A stretch of DNA of 9,599 bases from an uncultured Oscillospiraceae bacterium. GTDB lineage: Bacteria; Bacillota; Clostridia; Oscillospirales; Oscillospiraceae. The notes under the pieces are model-generated. The model was not told the origin of the DNA. It ran no database searches and saw nothing but the letters and a program-made list of their open reading frames with translations. Shown here piece by piece: positions 1 to 7,113 of the stretch (the stretch's first letter is position 1; each line of letters opens with the position of its first letter). The translations under genes and the position numbers were made by a program. Location: the NCBI GenBank assembly GCA_958426425.1, contig CATZYY010000085.1, positions 1 through 9,599 of the forward strand, written 5' to 3'.

Positions 1-699
1 AAGATGATCTACACCGCCGATCTGACCGTGGAGACCACCGCCTTTGACGATGCCGCTGCCAGTCTGCGGCAGATGGTGGAGGATATGGGCGGCTACTTTG
101 AGACCGCCTCCCTCTACAACCGCGGCGGCGACTACCGCAGCGCCTACTACACCGTCCGGGTCCCGGCGGACCAGTTCCAGAACCTGCTGACCCAGGTGGG
201 GGAGCTGTGCCACGTGGTCCGCAAGGAGGAGACCGGCGACAACATCAGCGAGCAGTACTACGACACGGAGAGCCGCCTGATTACCCAGCAGACCAAGCTG
301 GAGCGGCTCCAGACCCTGCTGGCTCAGGCGGAGACCATGGAGGACATCATCACCATCGAGTCCGCCATCTCCGACACGGAGCTGGCCATCGAGCAGCTGA
401 CCGGCACGCTGCGTCAGTACGACAGCCTGGTGGACTACTCCACCGTTAACATCACCCTGGAGGAGGTCTACAAGCTCTCCAACGCCCAGGAGCCGCCCAC
501 CTCCTTTGCAAGCCGCCTGGGGCAGGCCTTCGCCTCCGGCTGGCACGGCTTTGTGAACTTCCTGGAGGGCTTGGTCATGATTCTGGCCTACGCCTGGGTG
601 CCGGTGGTCATCGTTTTGGCCGTGGGCGGCATTGTGCTGTGGCGTGTGCTGAAAAAGCGGAAAAAAGAGAATCAGCCTCCGGAAAATCGGGCATCCTGA
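1..699 (+). CDS. DUF4349 domain-containing membrane protein, 5' end cut by window
   Basis: The reading frame is open to the left edge (AAG then ATG at 4), and the first visible residues, KMIYTADLTVET, match the opening strand of the DUF4349 domain rather than a protein start. The true start, with the usual N-terminal signal or lipoprotein region, is therefore probably upstream. Counting from the ATG at 4, residues 5-155 are the DUF4349 core, with a charged helical, coiled-coil-like stretch at about 80-140. A hydrophobic segment at about 195-217 is followed by the basic tail RVLKKRKKE, as expected for a C-terminal membrane anchor with a cytoplasmic end. The family is common in Firmicutes as a cell-envelope protein of unknown function. 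It ends at TGA 697-699, just before a strong terminator, so it closes its own transcription unit. The family call is fairly secure; no biochemical role can be assigned. Confidence 0.85.
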   Translation, partial: KMIYTADLTVETTAFDDAAASLRQMVEDMGGYFETASLYNRGGDYRSAYYTVRVPADQFQNLLTQVGELCHVVRKEETGDNISEQYYDTESRLITQQTKLERLQTLLAQAETMEDIITIESAISDTELAIEQLTGTLRQYDSLVDYSTVNITLEEVYKLSNAQEPPTSFASRLGQAFASGWHGFVNFLEGLVMILAYAWVPVVIVLAVGGIVLWRVLKKRKKENQPPENRAS

Positions 700-722
700 A
701 AATGCCCCCGGCACCGAAGCAG

Positions 723-752
723 AGCGGACCGCCCTTGGGCGGTCCGCTTTTT
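723..752 (+). terminator. Intrinsic terminator after the DUF4349 gene
   Basis: AGCGGACCGCC (723-733) pairs perfectly with GGCGGTCCGCT (738-748) across the 4-nt loop CTTG. The stem runs directly into a five-base T tract (748-752). It lies 23 bp after the stop codon. Confidence 0.93.
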
Positions 753-795
753 GACTGCCCTGAAAAAGCAGCCGAAAACGGAGGGGCGAAACTGC

Positions 796-822
796 TTGAC
801 AAAAATATTAAAACCGTATAAT
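796..822 (+). promoter_or_regulatory. Sigma-A promoter for the SGNH hydrolase gene
   Basis: A perfect -35 TTGACA (796-801) is followed by TATAAT (817-822) with a short 15-bp spacer. The overlapping TAATAT at 819-824 would give the ideal 17-bp spacing and may be the -10 actually used. A small inverted repeat, TAGTTT-TAG-AAACTA (824-838), lies at the expected transcription start and could be an operator. The leader to the ATG at 864 is about 30 nt. Confidence 0.85.
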
Positions 823-863
823 ATAGTTTTAGAAACTAGATTACACAGTTTGGAGGCCTTGCC

Positions 864-1574
864 ATGAAGCGCGTATCTCAAATCCAGGTGTTGGGGGATT
901 CCATCTTAAAGGGTATCCAGGTGGAGCCTGCCACCGGGCGCTATGTGACCCGGAACGACATCGGCATTTCCGGCCTGGAGCGGGATTTCGGCCTGACGGT
1001 GAAAAACGGCTCCCACTTCGGCGCCACGGTCATCAAGGGGCAGCGCCTGCTGGAGCGGCTGCTGCAGCGGGAGACCCCCTGCGACGTGGTGGTTATGGAC
1101 TTTGGCGGCAACGACTGCGATTTCCGCTGGGACCAGGTGGCGGCGGACCCGGAGGGGGACCACCGGCCCAATGTGCCCCTGGCGGAGTTTTTGCAGCGGT
1201 ACCGGGAGATGATTGCCCAGCTGCGGCAGCGGGGGATTGTGCCGGTTCTGACCACCCTGCCGCCGCTGGAGCCGGAGCGGTTTTTCAACTGGTGGTGCCG
1301 GGGACTGGACCAGGCGGCGGTGCGCCGGTGGCTGGGCAGTCTCAGCAACATCTACACCCATCAGGAGAACTACTCCCGGGCGGTGGAGCAGCTGGCCCGG
1401 GAGACCAAGACGCCGCTGGTGGACATCCGGGGAGCCTTCCTGACCCACGGCCGCCTGCCGGAGCTGCTGTGTGAGGACGGCACCCACCCCAACTCCGCCG
1501 GTCAGGCGGTGATCGGAGAGGCCTTCCGGGCCTTTGCTCGGGACCACCTGGAGCCCGCCCTGCAGACCGCATAA
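864..1574 (+). CDS. SGNH/GDSL-family hydrolase, cytoplasmic
   Basis: This 236-residue protein carries the hallmark blocks of the SGNH hydrolase superfamily (esterases, lipases and acyl or acetyl hydrolases). Block I is VLGDS, with the nucleophile Ser13. Block III is FGGND, with Asn83 for the oxyanion hole. Block V is DGTHPN, with Asp205 and His208 completing the triad. No signal peptide or membrane segment is seen, so it should act in the cytoplasm. The ATG at 864 is preceded by GGAGG (852-856) at 7-nt spacing and the GDS block begins at residue 11, so the start is secure. A consensus sigma-A promoter and a terminator flank it, which makes it monocistronic. The substrate cannot be read from the sequence; carbohydrate O-acetyl esters or small acyl esters are possible for this superfamily. 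The Trp- and Phe-rich segment at about residues 138-145 (RFFNWWCRG) may line the substrate pocket. Confidence 0.88.
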   Translation: MKRVSQIQVLGDSILKGIQVEPATGRYVTRNDIGISGLERDFGLTVKNGSHFGATVIKGQRLLERLLQRETPCDVVVMDFGGNDCDFRWDQVAADPEGDHRPNVPLAEFLQRYREMIAQLRQRGIVPVLTTLPPLEPERFFNWWCRGLDQAAVRRWLGSLSNIYTHQENYSRAVEQLARETKTPLVDIRGAFLTHGRLPELLCEDGTHPNSAGQAVIGEAFRAFARDHLEPALQTA

Positions 1575-1628
1575 GTATATCCGCGCCTCTCTTTTGTTGA
1601 GAGAGCTTCAGAATTCCCCAGTCCCCGG

Positions 1629-1658
1629 AAAGAGGCCGCCCGACGGGGCGGCCTCTTT
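1629..1658 (+). terminator. Intrinsic terminator after the SGNH hydrolase gene
   Basis: AAAGAGGCCGCCC (1629-1641) pairs perfectly with GGGCGGCCTCTTT (1646-1658) around the 4-nt loop GACG, a 13-bp stem. The A-rich left and T-rich right ends give a usable T tract, and a second T6 run follows at about 1665. Confidence 0.9.
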
Positions 1659-1681
1659 CGCCCATTTTTTGCAGCGGGAAG

Positions 1682-1712
1682 AGCATACGGCGGGAATATG
1701 CGGTGCATACTA
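1682..1712 (+). promoter_or_regulatory. Candidate forespore (sigma-G/sigma-F) promoter of the spoVAF-like gene
   Basis: CATACTA at 1706-1712 is an exact match to the -10 consensus for sigma-G (CATNNTA type). AGCATA at 1682-1687 resembles the -35 (TGNATA type; 5 of 6), with an 18-bp spacer that suits sigma-G. No sigma-A promoter is visible here. The predicted transcript start near 1719 leaves a leader of about 16 nt that still contains the ribosome binding site at 1724-1728. Forespore expression is the known control of the Bacillus spoVA operon, which supports the call. Confidence 0.65.
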
Positions 1713-1734
1713 TCTCCAATCACGGAGGTGGCGC

Positions 1735-3153
1735 ATGGAACGAATTTCTGAACACTTTACGGACAATGTCCGCTGGTTTGACGAGACTCTGGGAGCCGGC
1801 CGCAGCTGCGACATGGTCTGTCGGGACTTGGTGGTGGGCGGCCGCCGGGGCCGTATCTGGGTCATCGACGGCTTTGGCGGCGATGCCATTTTGGAGCGAA
1901 TGGGGTCCTTTTGGCTGTCTTTGAAGCCGGAGCAGGTAGGGATTCTCACCCAAATGCAGGAGTTTACGGACCGCTTTGTGACCTTCATGGAGGTGGAGGT
2001 CAGCTTTGACCGGGAGGACATTGTCACCTCTGTGCTGCTGGGCAAGAGCCTGCTGCTGCTGGAGGGGGTGCAGGGGGCGGCCCTGATCGACGCCAAGGAG
2101 TATCCCAGCCGGGGAGTGGCGGAGCCTCTGGACGGCAAGGTGCTGCGAGGCGCCCACGACGGTTTCATCGAGGCGGTGGTGCCAAACATGGCCCTGCTGC
2201 GCCGCCGAATCCGGGACCCCCATCTCACCATGGAGGGTATGAAGGTGGGCACCCGCAGTCACAACGACGTGGTGCTGTGCTATCTCAACGACCGGGTAAA
2301 CCAGAAGCTGCTGGAGGAGGTCCGGGAGAAGCTGCGGAATATCCAGATGCGCTCTCTCAGCATGGGGCAGGAGAGCGTAGCCGAGACCATCCGTCCAAAA
2401 CAGTGGTACAATCCCTTCCCCAAGGTCCGCTACACCGAGCGGCCGGATACCGCAGCCGCCTGCGTTATGGAAGGATATATCATTTTGATGGTGGACAACT
2501 CTCCCTCTGTGATGATTTTGCCCACCTCTTTTTTCGATTTCACTCAGGAGGCCAACGAGTTCTACTTTCCGCCGCTGGTGGGAAGTTACCTGCGCCTGCT
2601 GCGGATCATTGTCTTTTTGATCTCCCTGTTTATTACCCCCGCCTGGTATATGATGGTCAGCGAGCCGGGGCGGCTGCCGGACTGGCTGACCTTTCTCTCC
2701 TCACCGGAGCCGGCGGATCTGGATCTTTTGTGGCAGCTGCTGGTGGTGGAGTTCCTCATCGACGTGCTGAAGCTGGCATCCCTCAACACTCCGGATTCCC
2801 TGTCCAACTCCTTCTCCATGCTGGGGGCCTTGATTCTGGGCGACTTCGCCGTGCAGGCGGGCTGGCTGGGGCCGGAGGTGCTGGTGTATATGGCCTTCGT
2901 GTCGGTGGCGGGCTTTGCCCAGCCCAGCTATGAACTGGGCTACGCCTTCAAGCTGCTGCGGGTGACGCTGCTGCTGGTGACGGCGGTCTTCGACGTGTGG
3001 GGCTTCTTTTTGGGGAGCCTGGGGATTCTGGTGCTGCTGGCCACCACCAAGCCCCTGGTGGGAAAGGGCTACCTGTATCCTCTGATTCCCTTCAACGGCA
3101 CCGCCCTGCGGCGGCTGATCTTCCGGGAGCCCATCAGCCGGGACAACACCTGA
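1735..3153 (+). CDS. spoVAF: SpoVAF-like GerA-family spore germination protein
   Basis: The 472-residue product has the GerA architecture: a soluble N-terminal half (about 1-280) and a C-terminal membrane half with roughly five hydrophobic segments (about 285-308, 335-355, 360-378, 379-398 and 407-440). Signature stretches include RRRIRDP, VGTRS, NPFPKVRYTERPD, VDNSPSVMILPTSFFDF and the SpoVAF-like PSYELGYAFKLLR. These fit SpoVAF better than nutrient-receptor GerAA subunits. Family members sit in the inner spore membrane, and SpoVAF is encoded with the SpoVA dipicolinate channel genes in Bacillus. Here the gene stands alone, with its own promoter and terminator. The frame is open upstream to 1534, inside the previous gene, but the ATG at 1735 has GGAGG at 1724-1728 (6-nt spacing) and is preferred. 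The GerA-family call is secure; the SpoVAF assignment rests on motif recall and is somewhat less certain. Confidence 0.88.
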   Translation: MERISEHFTDNVRWFDETLGAGRSCDMVCRDLVVGGRRGRIWVIDGFGGDAILERMGSFWLSLKPEQVGILTQMQEFTDRFVTFMEVEVSFDREDIVTSVLLGKSLLLLEGVQGAALIDAKEYPSRGVAEPLDGKVLRGAHDGFIEAVVPNMALLRRRIRDPHLTMEGMKVGTRSHNDVVLCYLNDRVNQKLLEEVREKLRNIQMRSLSMGQESVAETIRPKQWYNPFPKVRYTERPDTAAACVMEGYIILMVDNSPSVMILPTSFFDFTQEANEFYFPPLVGSYLRLLRIIVFLISLFITPAWYMMVSEPGRLPDWLTFLSSPEPADLDLLWQLLVVEFLIDVLKLASLNTPDSLSNSFSMLGALILGDFAVQAGWLGPEVLVYMAFVSVAGFAQPSYELGYAFKLLRVTLLLVTAVFDVWGFFLGSLGILVLLATTKPLVGKGYLYPLIPFNGTALRRLIFREPISRDNT

Positions 3154-3171
3154 ACTATGAACGGATATCCG

Positions 3172-3210
3172 GGAACCGCGGGCAAGTCTCCGCGGTTCCT
3201 GCCTTGTTTT
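3172..3210 (+). terminator. Intrinsic terminator after the spoVAF-like gene
   Basis: GGAACCGCGG (3172-3181) pairs perfectly with CCGCGGTTCC (3190-3199) around an 8-nt loop. The T tract is imperfect (TGCCTTGTTTT), so termination may be weaker than at the other sites. Confidence 0.8.
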
Positions 3211-3276
3211 ACAGGCACATTTGATGGCGCTCCCCGCCCGAAAAAGAAAACTATAAAAAAATTGTAAAAATTTCAC

Positions 3277-3296
3277 GGGTTTTTACGGTAAAACCC
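3277..3296. promoter_or_regulatory. Palindrome upstream of the hydrogenase promoter, possible operator
   Basis: GGGTTTT (3277-3283) and AAAACCC (3290-3296) form a 7-bp inverted repeat. Shifted by one base, TTTTAC-G-GTAAAA (3281-3293) forms another. The element ends 11 bp before the -35 box at 3308. There is no T tract placed to make it a convincing + strand terminator, so a protein-binding site is at least as likely. The cognate regulator is unknown. Confidence 0.35.
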
Positions 3297-3304
3297 AAAA
3301 ATCT

Positions 3305-3322
3305 TTGTTGCCTTTTTCACAA
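3305..3322. promoter_or_regulatory. Rex-like operator overlapping the hydrogenase promoter
   Basis: The 18-mer TTGTTGCCTTTTTCACAA has the Rex layout of two 7-bp half-sites around a 4-bp centre. The right half TTCACAA matches the Gram-positive Rex form TTGTGAA-N4-TTCACAA exactly. The left half TTGTTGC keeps the TTGT core only. It covers the -35 box (3308-3313) and part of the spacer, the expected place for a repressor. Rex senses NADH/NAD+ and controls fermentative and hydrogenase genes in Clostridia, which suits the operon downstream. This is a sequence match only; rex is not in the window. Confidence 0.5.
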
Positions 3323-3336
3323 AAGTTCGGTATGCT
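3308..3336 (+). promoter_or_regulatory. Sigma-A promoter of the hydrogenase operon
   Basis: TTGCCT (3308-3313) and TATGCT (3331-3336) are separated by an ideal 17 bp. The predicted leader is about 60 nt and contains the small inverted repeat CCGGC-CTT-GCCGG around 3358-3370 ahead of the ribosome binding site. No riboswitch fold was recognised. Confidence 0.7.
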
Positions 3337-3404
3337 AAATATATAAGCATTGCCTCCCGGCCTTGCCGGCGGCATCTTTGAGGAAAAAGGAGTGAAGGAA
3401 CCCC

Positions 3405-5243
3405 ATGAGCAGACTGGACATCAAGACTCCCAGCCAGGCCCAGGCGGTGGTGGATCAGCTCTACCGGAACGTGGAGCATCGGATCGCCTCCAGCCCTCCG
3501 GGCCTGTGTCCCATTGACATGGCTTTGAATTTCCTGGAGCTGTGCCACGCCCAGACCTGCGGCAAGTGCGTGCCCTGCCGGATTGGCCTGGGGCAGCTGG
3601 CCCAGATGCTGCGGGAGGTACTGGACGGACAGCCCGACATCCGGATTCTCCACCGGATTGAAAGCACCGCCCAGACCATTGTGGATACCGCCGACTGCGC
3701 CATCGGCATCAACGCCGCCCAGCTGGTGCTGATGGGGCTCCAGGGCTTCCGGGACGACTACGAGGAGCACATCCTCCACCATCGGTGCCTGGGGAGCCTG
3801 AAAAACCCGGTGCCCTGCGTGGCGCTGTGCCCCGCCGGGGTGGACATCCCCGGCTACATCGCCCTGGTCCACGCCGGGCGGTACGCCGACGCCGTGCGCC
3901 TCATCCGCAAGGACAACCCCTTCCCGGTGGCCTGCGCCTACATCTGCGAGCACCCCTGCGAGGCCCGCTGCCGCCGCCGCATGGTGGACGACGCGGTGAA
4001 CATCCGGGCGCTGAAGCGCTATGCCGTGGACCAGGCCGGGGACGTGCCCCAGCCTGCCTGTGCCCCGGCCACGGGGAAGAAGGTGGCCGTCATCGGCGGC
4101 GGCCCCGGCGGTCTCTCCGCCGCCTACTACCTGGCCCTCATGGGCCACAGCGTCACGGTCTATGAAAAGCGGAAGGCCCTGGGCGGCATGCTGCGCTACG
4201 GCATCCCCGACTACCGCTTCCCCCGGACGCTGCTGGATGCGGAGATCGCCTCCATTTTGTCCCTGGGCATTGAAGTACATACCAACGTCAACGTGGGTAC
4301 CGACGTGACGCTGGATCAGCTGAAAAAGGAGTACGACTGCCTGTATCTGGCCATCGGCGCCCATACGGACAAAAAGACCGGCATCGAGGGTGAGGACAGC
4401 CGCGGCGTGGTATCCGCAGTGGAGCTGCTGCGGGGCATCGGCGACGGCGATCTGCCGGACTTCACCGGCAAGCGGGTGGTGGTCATCGGCGGCGGCAACG
4501 TGGCCATGGACGTAACCCGCAGCGCCATCCGCCTGGGGGCCGACCGGGTCACCTGCGTCTACCGCCGCCGCAAGGAGGACATGACCGCCCTGCAGGAGGA
4601 AGTGGAGGGCGCCGAGGCCGAGGGTGCAGAGCTCCTGACTCTCCATGCTCCGGTGCGGATTGAGAGCGACGCCGACGGCAACGCCGTGGCATTGTGGACC
4701 CAGCCCCAGATCATCGGCGAGATGGACCGGCAGGGCCGGCCCAAGCCCGGCACCGCCCGGGTGGCGGAGCGCCGGGTGGAGGCGGACGTTATCATCGTGG
4801 CCATCGGTCAGGGCGTGGAGTCCCTGGGCTTTGAGCAGTCCGGCGTGGTGATCCAGCGGGGCGGCACGCTCCTTGCCGGGTCCGACACCAAGCTGCCGGA
4901 CCTAGACGGGGTGTTCGCCGGCGGCGACTGCGTCACCGGCCCCGCCACGGTCATTCGGGCCATTGCCGCCGGCAAGGCGGCGGCCGCCAACATCGACGAG
5001 TACCTGGGCTTCCGCCATGAGATCACCTCGCCTGTCCAGGTGCCGGCGCCTCGGTTCTCGGACCTCAAGCCTCGGGGCCGGGTCAACACCACCGAGCGGG
5101 AGGCCTGCGAGCGCAAGCATGACTTTACCTGTATCGAGTGCGGCCTGACCGCGGAGGAGGCGGAGCAGGAGTCCTCCCGCTGCCTGCGGTGCGACCACTT
5201 CGGATACGGAGTTTTCAAGGGAGGACGTGTGGAAAAATGGTAA
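3405..5243 (+). CDS. NuoF-type Fe-S domain fused to GltD-like FAD/NAD(P) oxidoreductase, hydrogenase partner
   Basis: This 612-residue fusion is the likely diaphorase partner of the hydrogenase encoded next. Residues about 40-115 match the C-terminal [4Fe-4S] domain of NuoF, with Cys52, Cys55, Cys58 and Cys98, but the NuoF FMN/NADH domain is absent. Next comes a GltD/dihydropyrimidine-dehydrogenase-type Fe-S domain with Cys138, Cys142, Cys177, Cys181, Cys185 and Cys189. The FAD-binding motif GGGPGG is at 231-236, a second dinucleotide fold GGGNVAMD (362-369) should bind NAD(P)H, and GVFAGGD (502-508) is the usual second FAD contact. The C-terminus has CxxC-x13-CxxC (Cys576, 579, 593, 596), perhaps another cluster. 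The ATG at 3405 has GAAGGA 5 nt and AAGGAG 12 nt upstream. The stop overlaps the hydrogenase start by 7 nt (ATGGTAA). By family, electrons should pass between NAD(P)H and the hydrogenase; nucleotide preference and any bifurcation are unknown. Confidence 0.88.
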   Translation: MSRLDIKTPSQAQAVVDQLYRNVEHRIASSPPGLCPIDMALNFLELCHAQTCGKCVPCRIGLGQLAQMLREVLDGQPDIRILHRIESTAQTIVDTADCAIGINAAQLVLMGLQGFRDDYEEHILHHRCLGSLKNPVPCVALCPAGVDIPGYIALVHAGRYADAVRLIRKDNPFPVACAYICEHPCEARCRRRMVDDAVNIRALKRYAVDQAGDVPQPACAPATGKKVAVIGGGPGGLSAAYYLALMGHSVTVYEKRKALGGMLRYGIPDYRFPRTLLDAEIASILSLGIEVHTNVNVGTDVTLDQLKKEYDCLYLAIGAHTDKKTGIEGEDSRGVVSAVELLRGIGDGDLPDFTGKRVVVIGGGNVAMDVTRSAIRLGADRVTCVYRRRKEDMTALQEEVEGAEAEGAELLTLHAPVRIESDADGNAVALWTQPQIIGEMDRQGRPKPGTARVAERRVEADVIIVAIGQGVESLGFEQSGVVIQRGGTLLAGSDTKLPDLDGVFAGGDCVTGPATVIRAIAAGKAAAANIDEYLGFRHEITSPVQVPAPRFSDLKPRGRVNTTEREACERKHDFTCIECGLTAEEAEQESSRCLRCDHFGYGVFKGGRVEKW

Positions 5244-6982
5244 ATGCGATTATCGACGGCCGCTCCGTCTCCGTGCAGACGGGCACCACCATTCTGGACG
5301 CCGCCCAAGCCGCCGGCATCCCCATCCCCCACCTGTGCTATCTGAAGGACATCAACGAGATCGCCGCCTGCCGCATGTGCGTGGTGGAGGTGGAGGGCAT
5401 CGAGCGCCTGGTCACCGCCTGCGACAACGTGGTGCTGGAGGGTATGGTCATCAAGACCAACAGCCCCCGTGTCCGCCGGGCCCGGCGTACCAATCTGCGC
5501 CTGCTGCTCAGTCAGCACGACACCAGCTGCACCACCTGCATCCGCAGCGGCAACTGCGAGCTCCAGACTCTCTCCCAGGACCTGAACATCCACTACCAGC
5601 CCTATGAGGTCAAGCCGGAGCGGTCCCGGATCGACCTGGACGCCCCTCTGATCCGGGAGGCGGGCAAGTGCATCAAGTGCATGCGCTGCGTCCAGGTCTG
5701 CGACAAGGTTCAGGACATGCACATCTGGGATGTGGCCGGTACCGGCTCCCGGACCACCGTGGACGTGAGCTTCAACCGGCTGCTGAAGGAGACGGACTGC
5801 ACCTACTGCGGTCAGTGCGTCACCCACTGCCCCACCGGCGCCCTGACCGCCCGGGACGACACCAACGCCGTGCTGGACGCCCTGGAGGACCCCAACATCA
5901 CCACCGTCATCCAGGTGGCCCCGGCGGTGCGGGTGGCCTGGGCCGAGAGCTTCGGCCTGGACCCGGCCTTCGCCACCACCGGCCGCATGGTGGCGGCGCT
6001 GCGGCGGGTGGGCTTTGACTACATTTTTGACACCAACTTCACCGCGGATCTCACCATTATGGAGGAGGGCAGCGAATTCCTTCAGCGCTTTACTCACCAC
6101 GACCACTACCGCTGGCCCATGTTTACCTCCTGCTGCCCCGGCTGGGTGCGGTTCGTCAAGGGGCAGTTCCCTGCCTGGACCGACAACCTCTCCACCGCCA
6201 AGTCCCCCCAGCAGATGTTCGGCGCCGTGGCCAAGAGCTACTTTGCCCAGCGAAAGGGCATCGATCCCCATAAGATGTTTGTGGTGTCGGTGATGCCGTG
6301 TATCTCCAAGAAAAGCGAGTGCCGTCTTCCTACCATGGTGGACGCCTGCGGCGACCCGGATGTGGATGCCGTGCTGACCACCCGGGAGCTGGCCCGCCTC
6401 CTGCGCAGCGAGCACATCGTGCCCAAGGACCTGCCGGAGGAGAGCTTCGACTCGCCCCTGGGCTCCGGCACCGGCGCGGCTGTGATCTTCGGCGCCACCG
6501 GCGGCGTCATGGACGCGGCGCTGCGCAGCGCCTACTTCCTGGTGACCGGCCGGAATCCGGACCCGGATGCCTTTGCCCAGGTCCGGGGCGATAAGCCCTG
6601 GAAGGAAGCTGTATTCCCCATTCCCGGCGCCGGAGAGGTGCGGGTGGCGGTGGTCAGCGGCCTGGGCAACACCCGAAAGCTGATGGAGGCTCTGGAAAAG
6701 GGCCGCGTCTCCTACGACTTCGTGGAGGTCATGGCCTGTCCCGGCGGCTGCGCCGGCGGCGGCGGGCAGCCCATCCACGAGGGCGCGGAACTGGCGGCGG
6801 AGCGGGGCGATCGCCTGTGGCAGATGGACGCCGGCTCCAATATCCGATTCTCCCATGAGAATCCGGACATCCAGGCCCTGTACCGGGAGTTCCTGGGCGC
6901 GCCTCTGGGGGAGAAGTCCCACCACCTGCTCCACACCGACCACCGGGGCTGGTCCATGCCGGCATCCCGGCGGGAGGATTGA
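5237..6982 (+). CDS. hydA: [FeFe] hydrogenase, group A (probably A2-type), catalytic subunit
   Basis: This 581-residue enzyme catalyses reversible H2 formation from protons and electrons. A [2Fe-2S] domain uses Cys34, 45, 48 and 62. A His-ligated [4Fe-4S] site follows with His94, Cys98, Cys101 and Cys107. Two further [4Fe-4S] clusters use Cys145/148/151/155 and Cys188/191/194/198, arranged with one Cys of each set exchanged between clusters. The H-cluster motifs are intact: TSCCPGW (Cys299 proton shuttle, Cys300 ligand), MPCISKKSE (Cys355) and MACPGGCAGGGGQP (Cys501, Cys505). Numbering is almost that of Clostridium pasteurianum CpI. The small-subunit-like C-terminus, YREFLGAPLGEKSHHLLH, is present. 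The ATG at 5237 overlaps the upstream stop and has GGGAGG at 5219-5224, about 12 nt away, so coupled translation is likely. The frame is open upstream to 5138, but that part is inside the previous gene. It is cytoplasmic, with no signal peptide. No maturation genes (hydE, hydF, hydG) lie in the window. Confidence 0.97.
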   Translation: MVNAIIDGRSVSVQTGTTILDAAQAAGIPIPHLCYLKDINEIAACRMCVVEVEGIERLVTACDNVVLEGMVIKTNSPRVRRARRTNLRLLLSQHDTSCTTCIRSGNCELQTLSQDLNIHYQPYEVKPERSRIDLDAPLIREAGKCIKCMRCVQVCDKVQDMHIWDVAGTGSRTTVDVSFNRLLKETDCTYCGQCVTHCPTGALTARDDTNAVLDALEDPNITTVIQVAPAVRVAWAESFGLDPAFATTGRMVAALRRVGFDYIFDTNFTADLTIMEEGSEFLQRFTHHDHYRWPMFTSCCPGWVRFVKGQFPAWTDNLSTAKSPQQMFGAVAKSYFAQRKGIDPHKMFVVSVMPCISKKSECRLPTMVDACGDPDVDAVLTTRELARLLRSEHIVPKDLPEESFDSPLGSGTGAAVIFGATGGVMDAALRSAYFLVTGRNPDPDAFAQVRGDKPWKEAVFPIPGAGEVRVAVVSGLGNTRKLMEALEKGRVSYDFVEVMACPGGCAGGGGQPIHEGAELAAERGDRLWQMDAGSNIRFSHENPDIQALYREFLGAPLGEKSHHLLHTDHRGWSMPASRRED

Positions 6983-6996
6983 GTCCTTCCTCTATG

Positions 6997-7032
6997 GCCG
7001 TGGCCTCCAACCCACAGGTTGAAGGCCACGGC
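6997..7032 (+). terminator. Long hairpin after hydA, probable terminator with a weak T tract
   Basis: Positions 6997-7012 pair with 7017-7032 across the loop CACA, a 16-bp stem with a single C-A mismatch (7007/7022). The bases after the stem are only TTATCC, and a T6 run follows at 7045-7050. It begins 14 bp after the hydA stop. It may terminate inefficiently or protect the 3' end of the hydrogenase mRNA. Confidence 0.65.
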
Positions 7033-7113
7033 TTATCCAGGCGCTTTTTTAGGCGGAGTGCGCTTTTGAAATTCTCAAAAACGCTTCTGAAACCCATCCG
7101 TCTGCCATCAAAA

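Noticed and set aside
1534..1734. N-terminal extension of the spoVAF-like gene
   Set aside because: It would overlap the SGNH hydrolase gene and read through its terminator and the forespore promoter; the ATG at 1735 has an ideal ribosome binding site.
3337..3404. Riboswitch or structured leader before the hydrogenase operon
   Set aside because: Only a 5-bp inverted repeat is present, which is too little to support a regulatory RNA.
3273..4646. Open frame of 457 codons on the minus strand
   Set aside because: It lies opposite the NuoF/GltD-like gene, has the same skewed composition, and runs through the hydrogenase promoter region into AT-rich intergenic sequence.
5138..5236. N-terminal extension of hydA
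   Set aside because: The extra codons lie within the upstream gene, and starting at 5237 gives cysteine numbering almost identical to CpI.
4808..6943. Open frame of 711 codons on the minus strand opposite the hydrogenase operon
   Set aside because: It is antisense to two genes with intact motifs, is rich in Gly, Val, His and Ala as expected from the complement of GC-biased codons, and shows no domain. It is a shadow frame.
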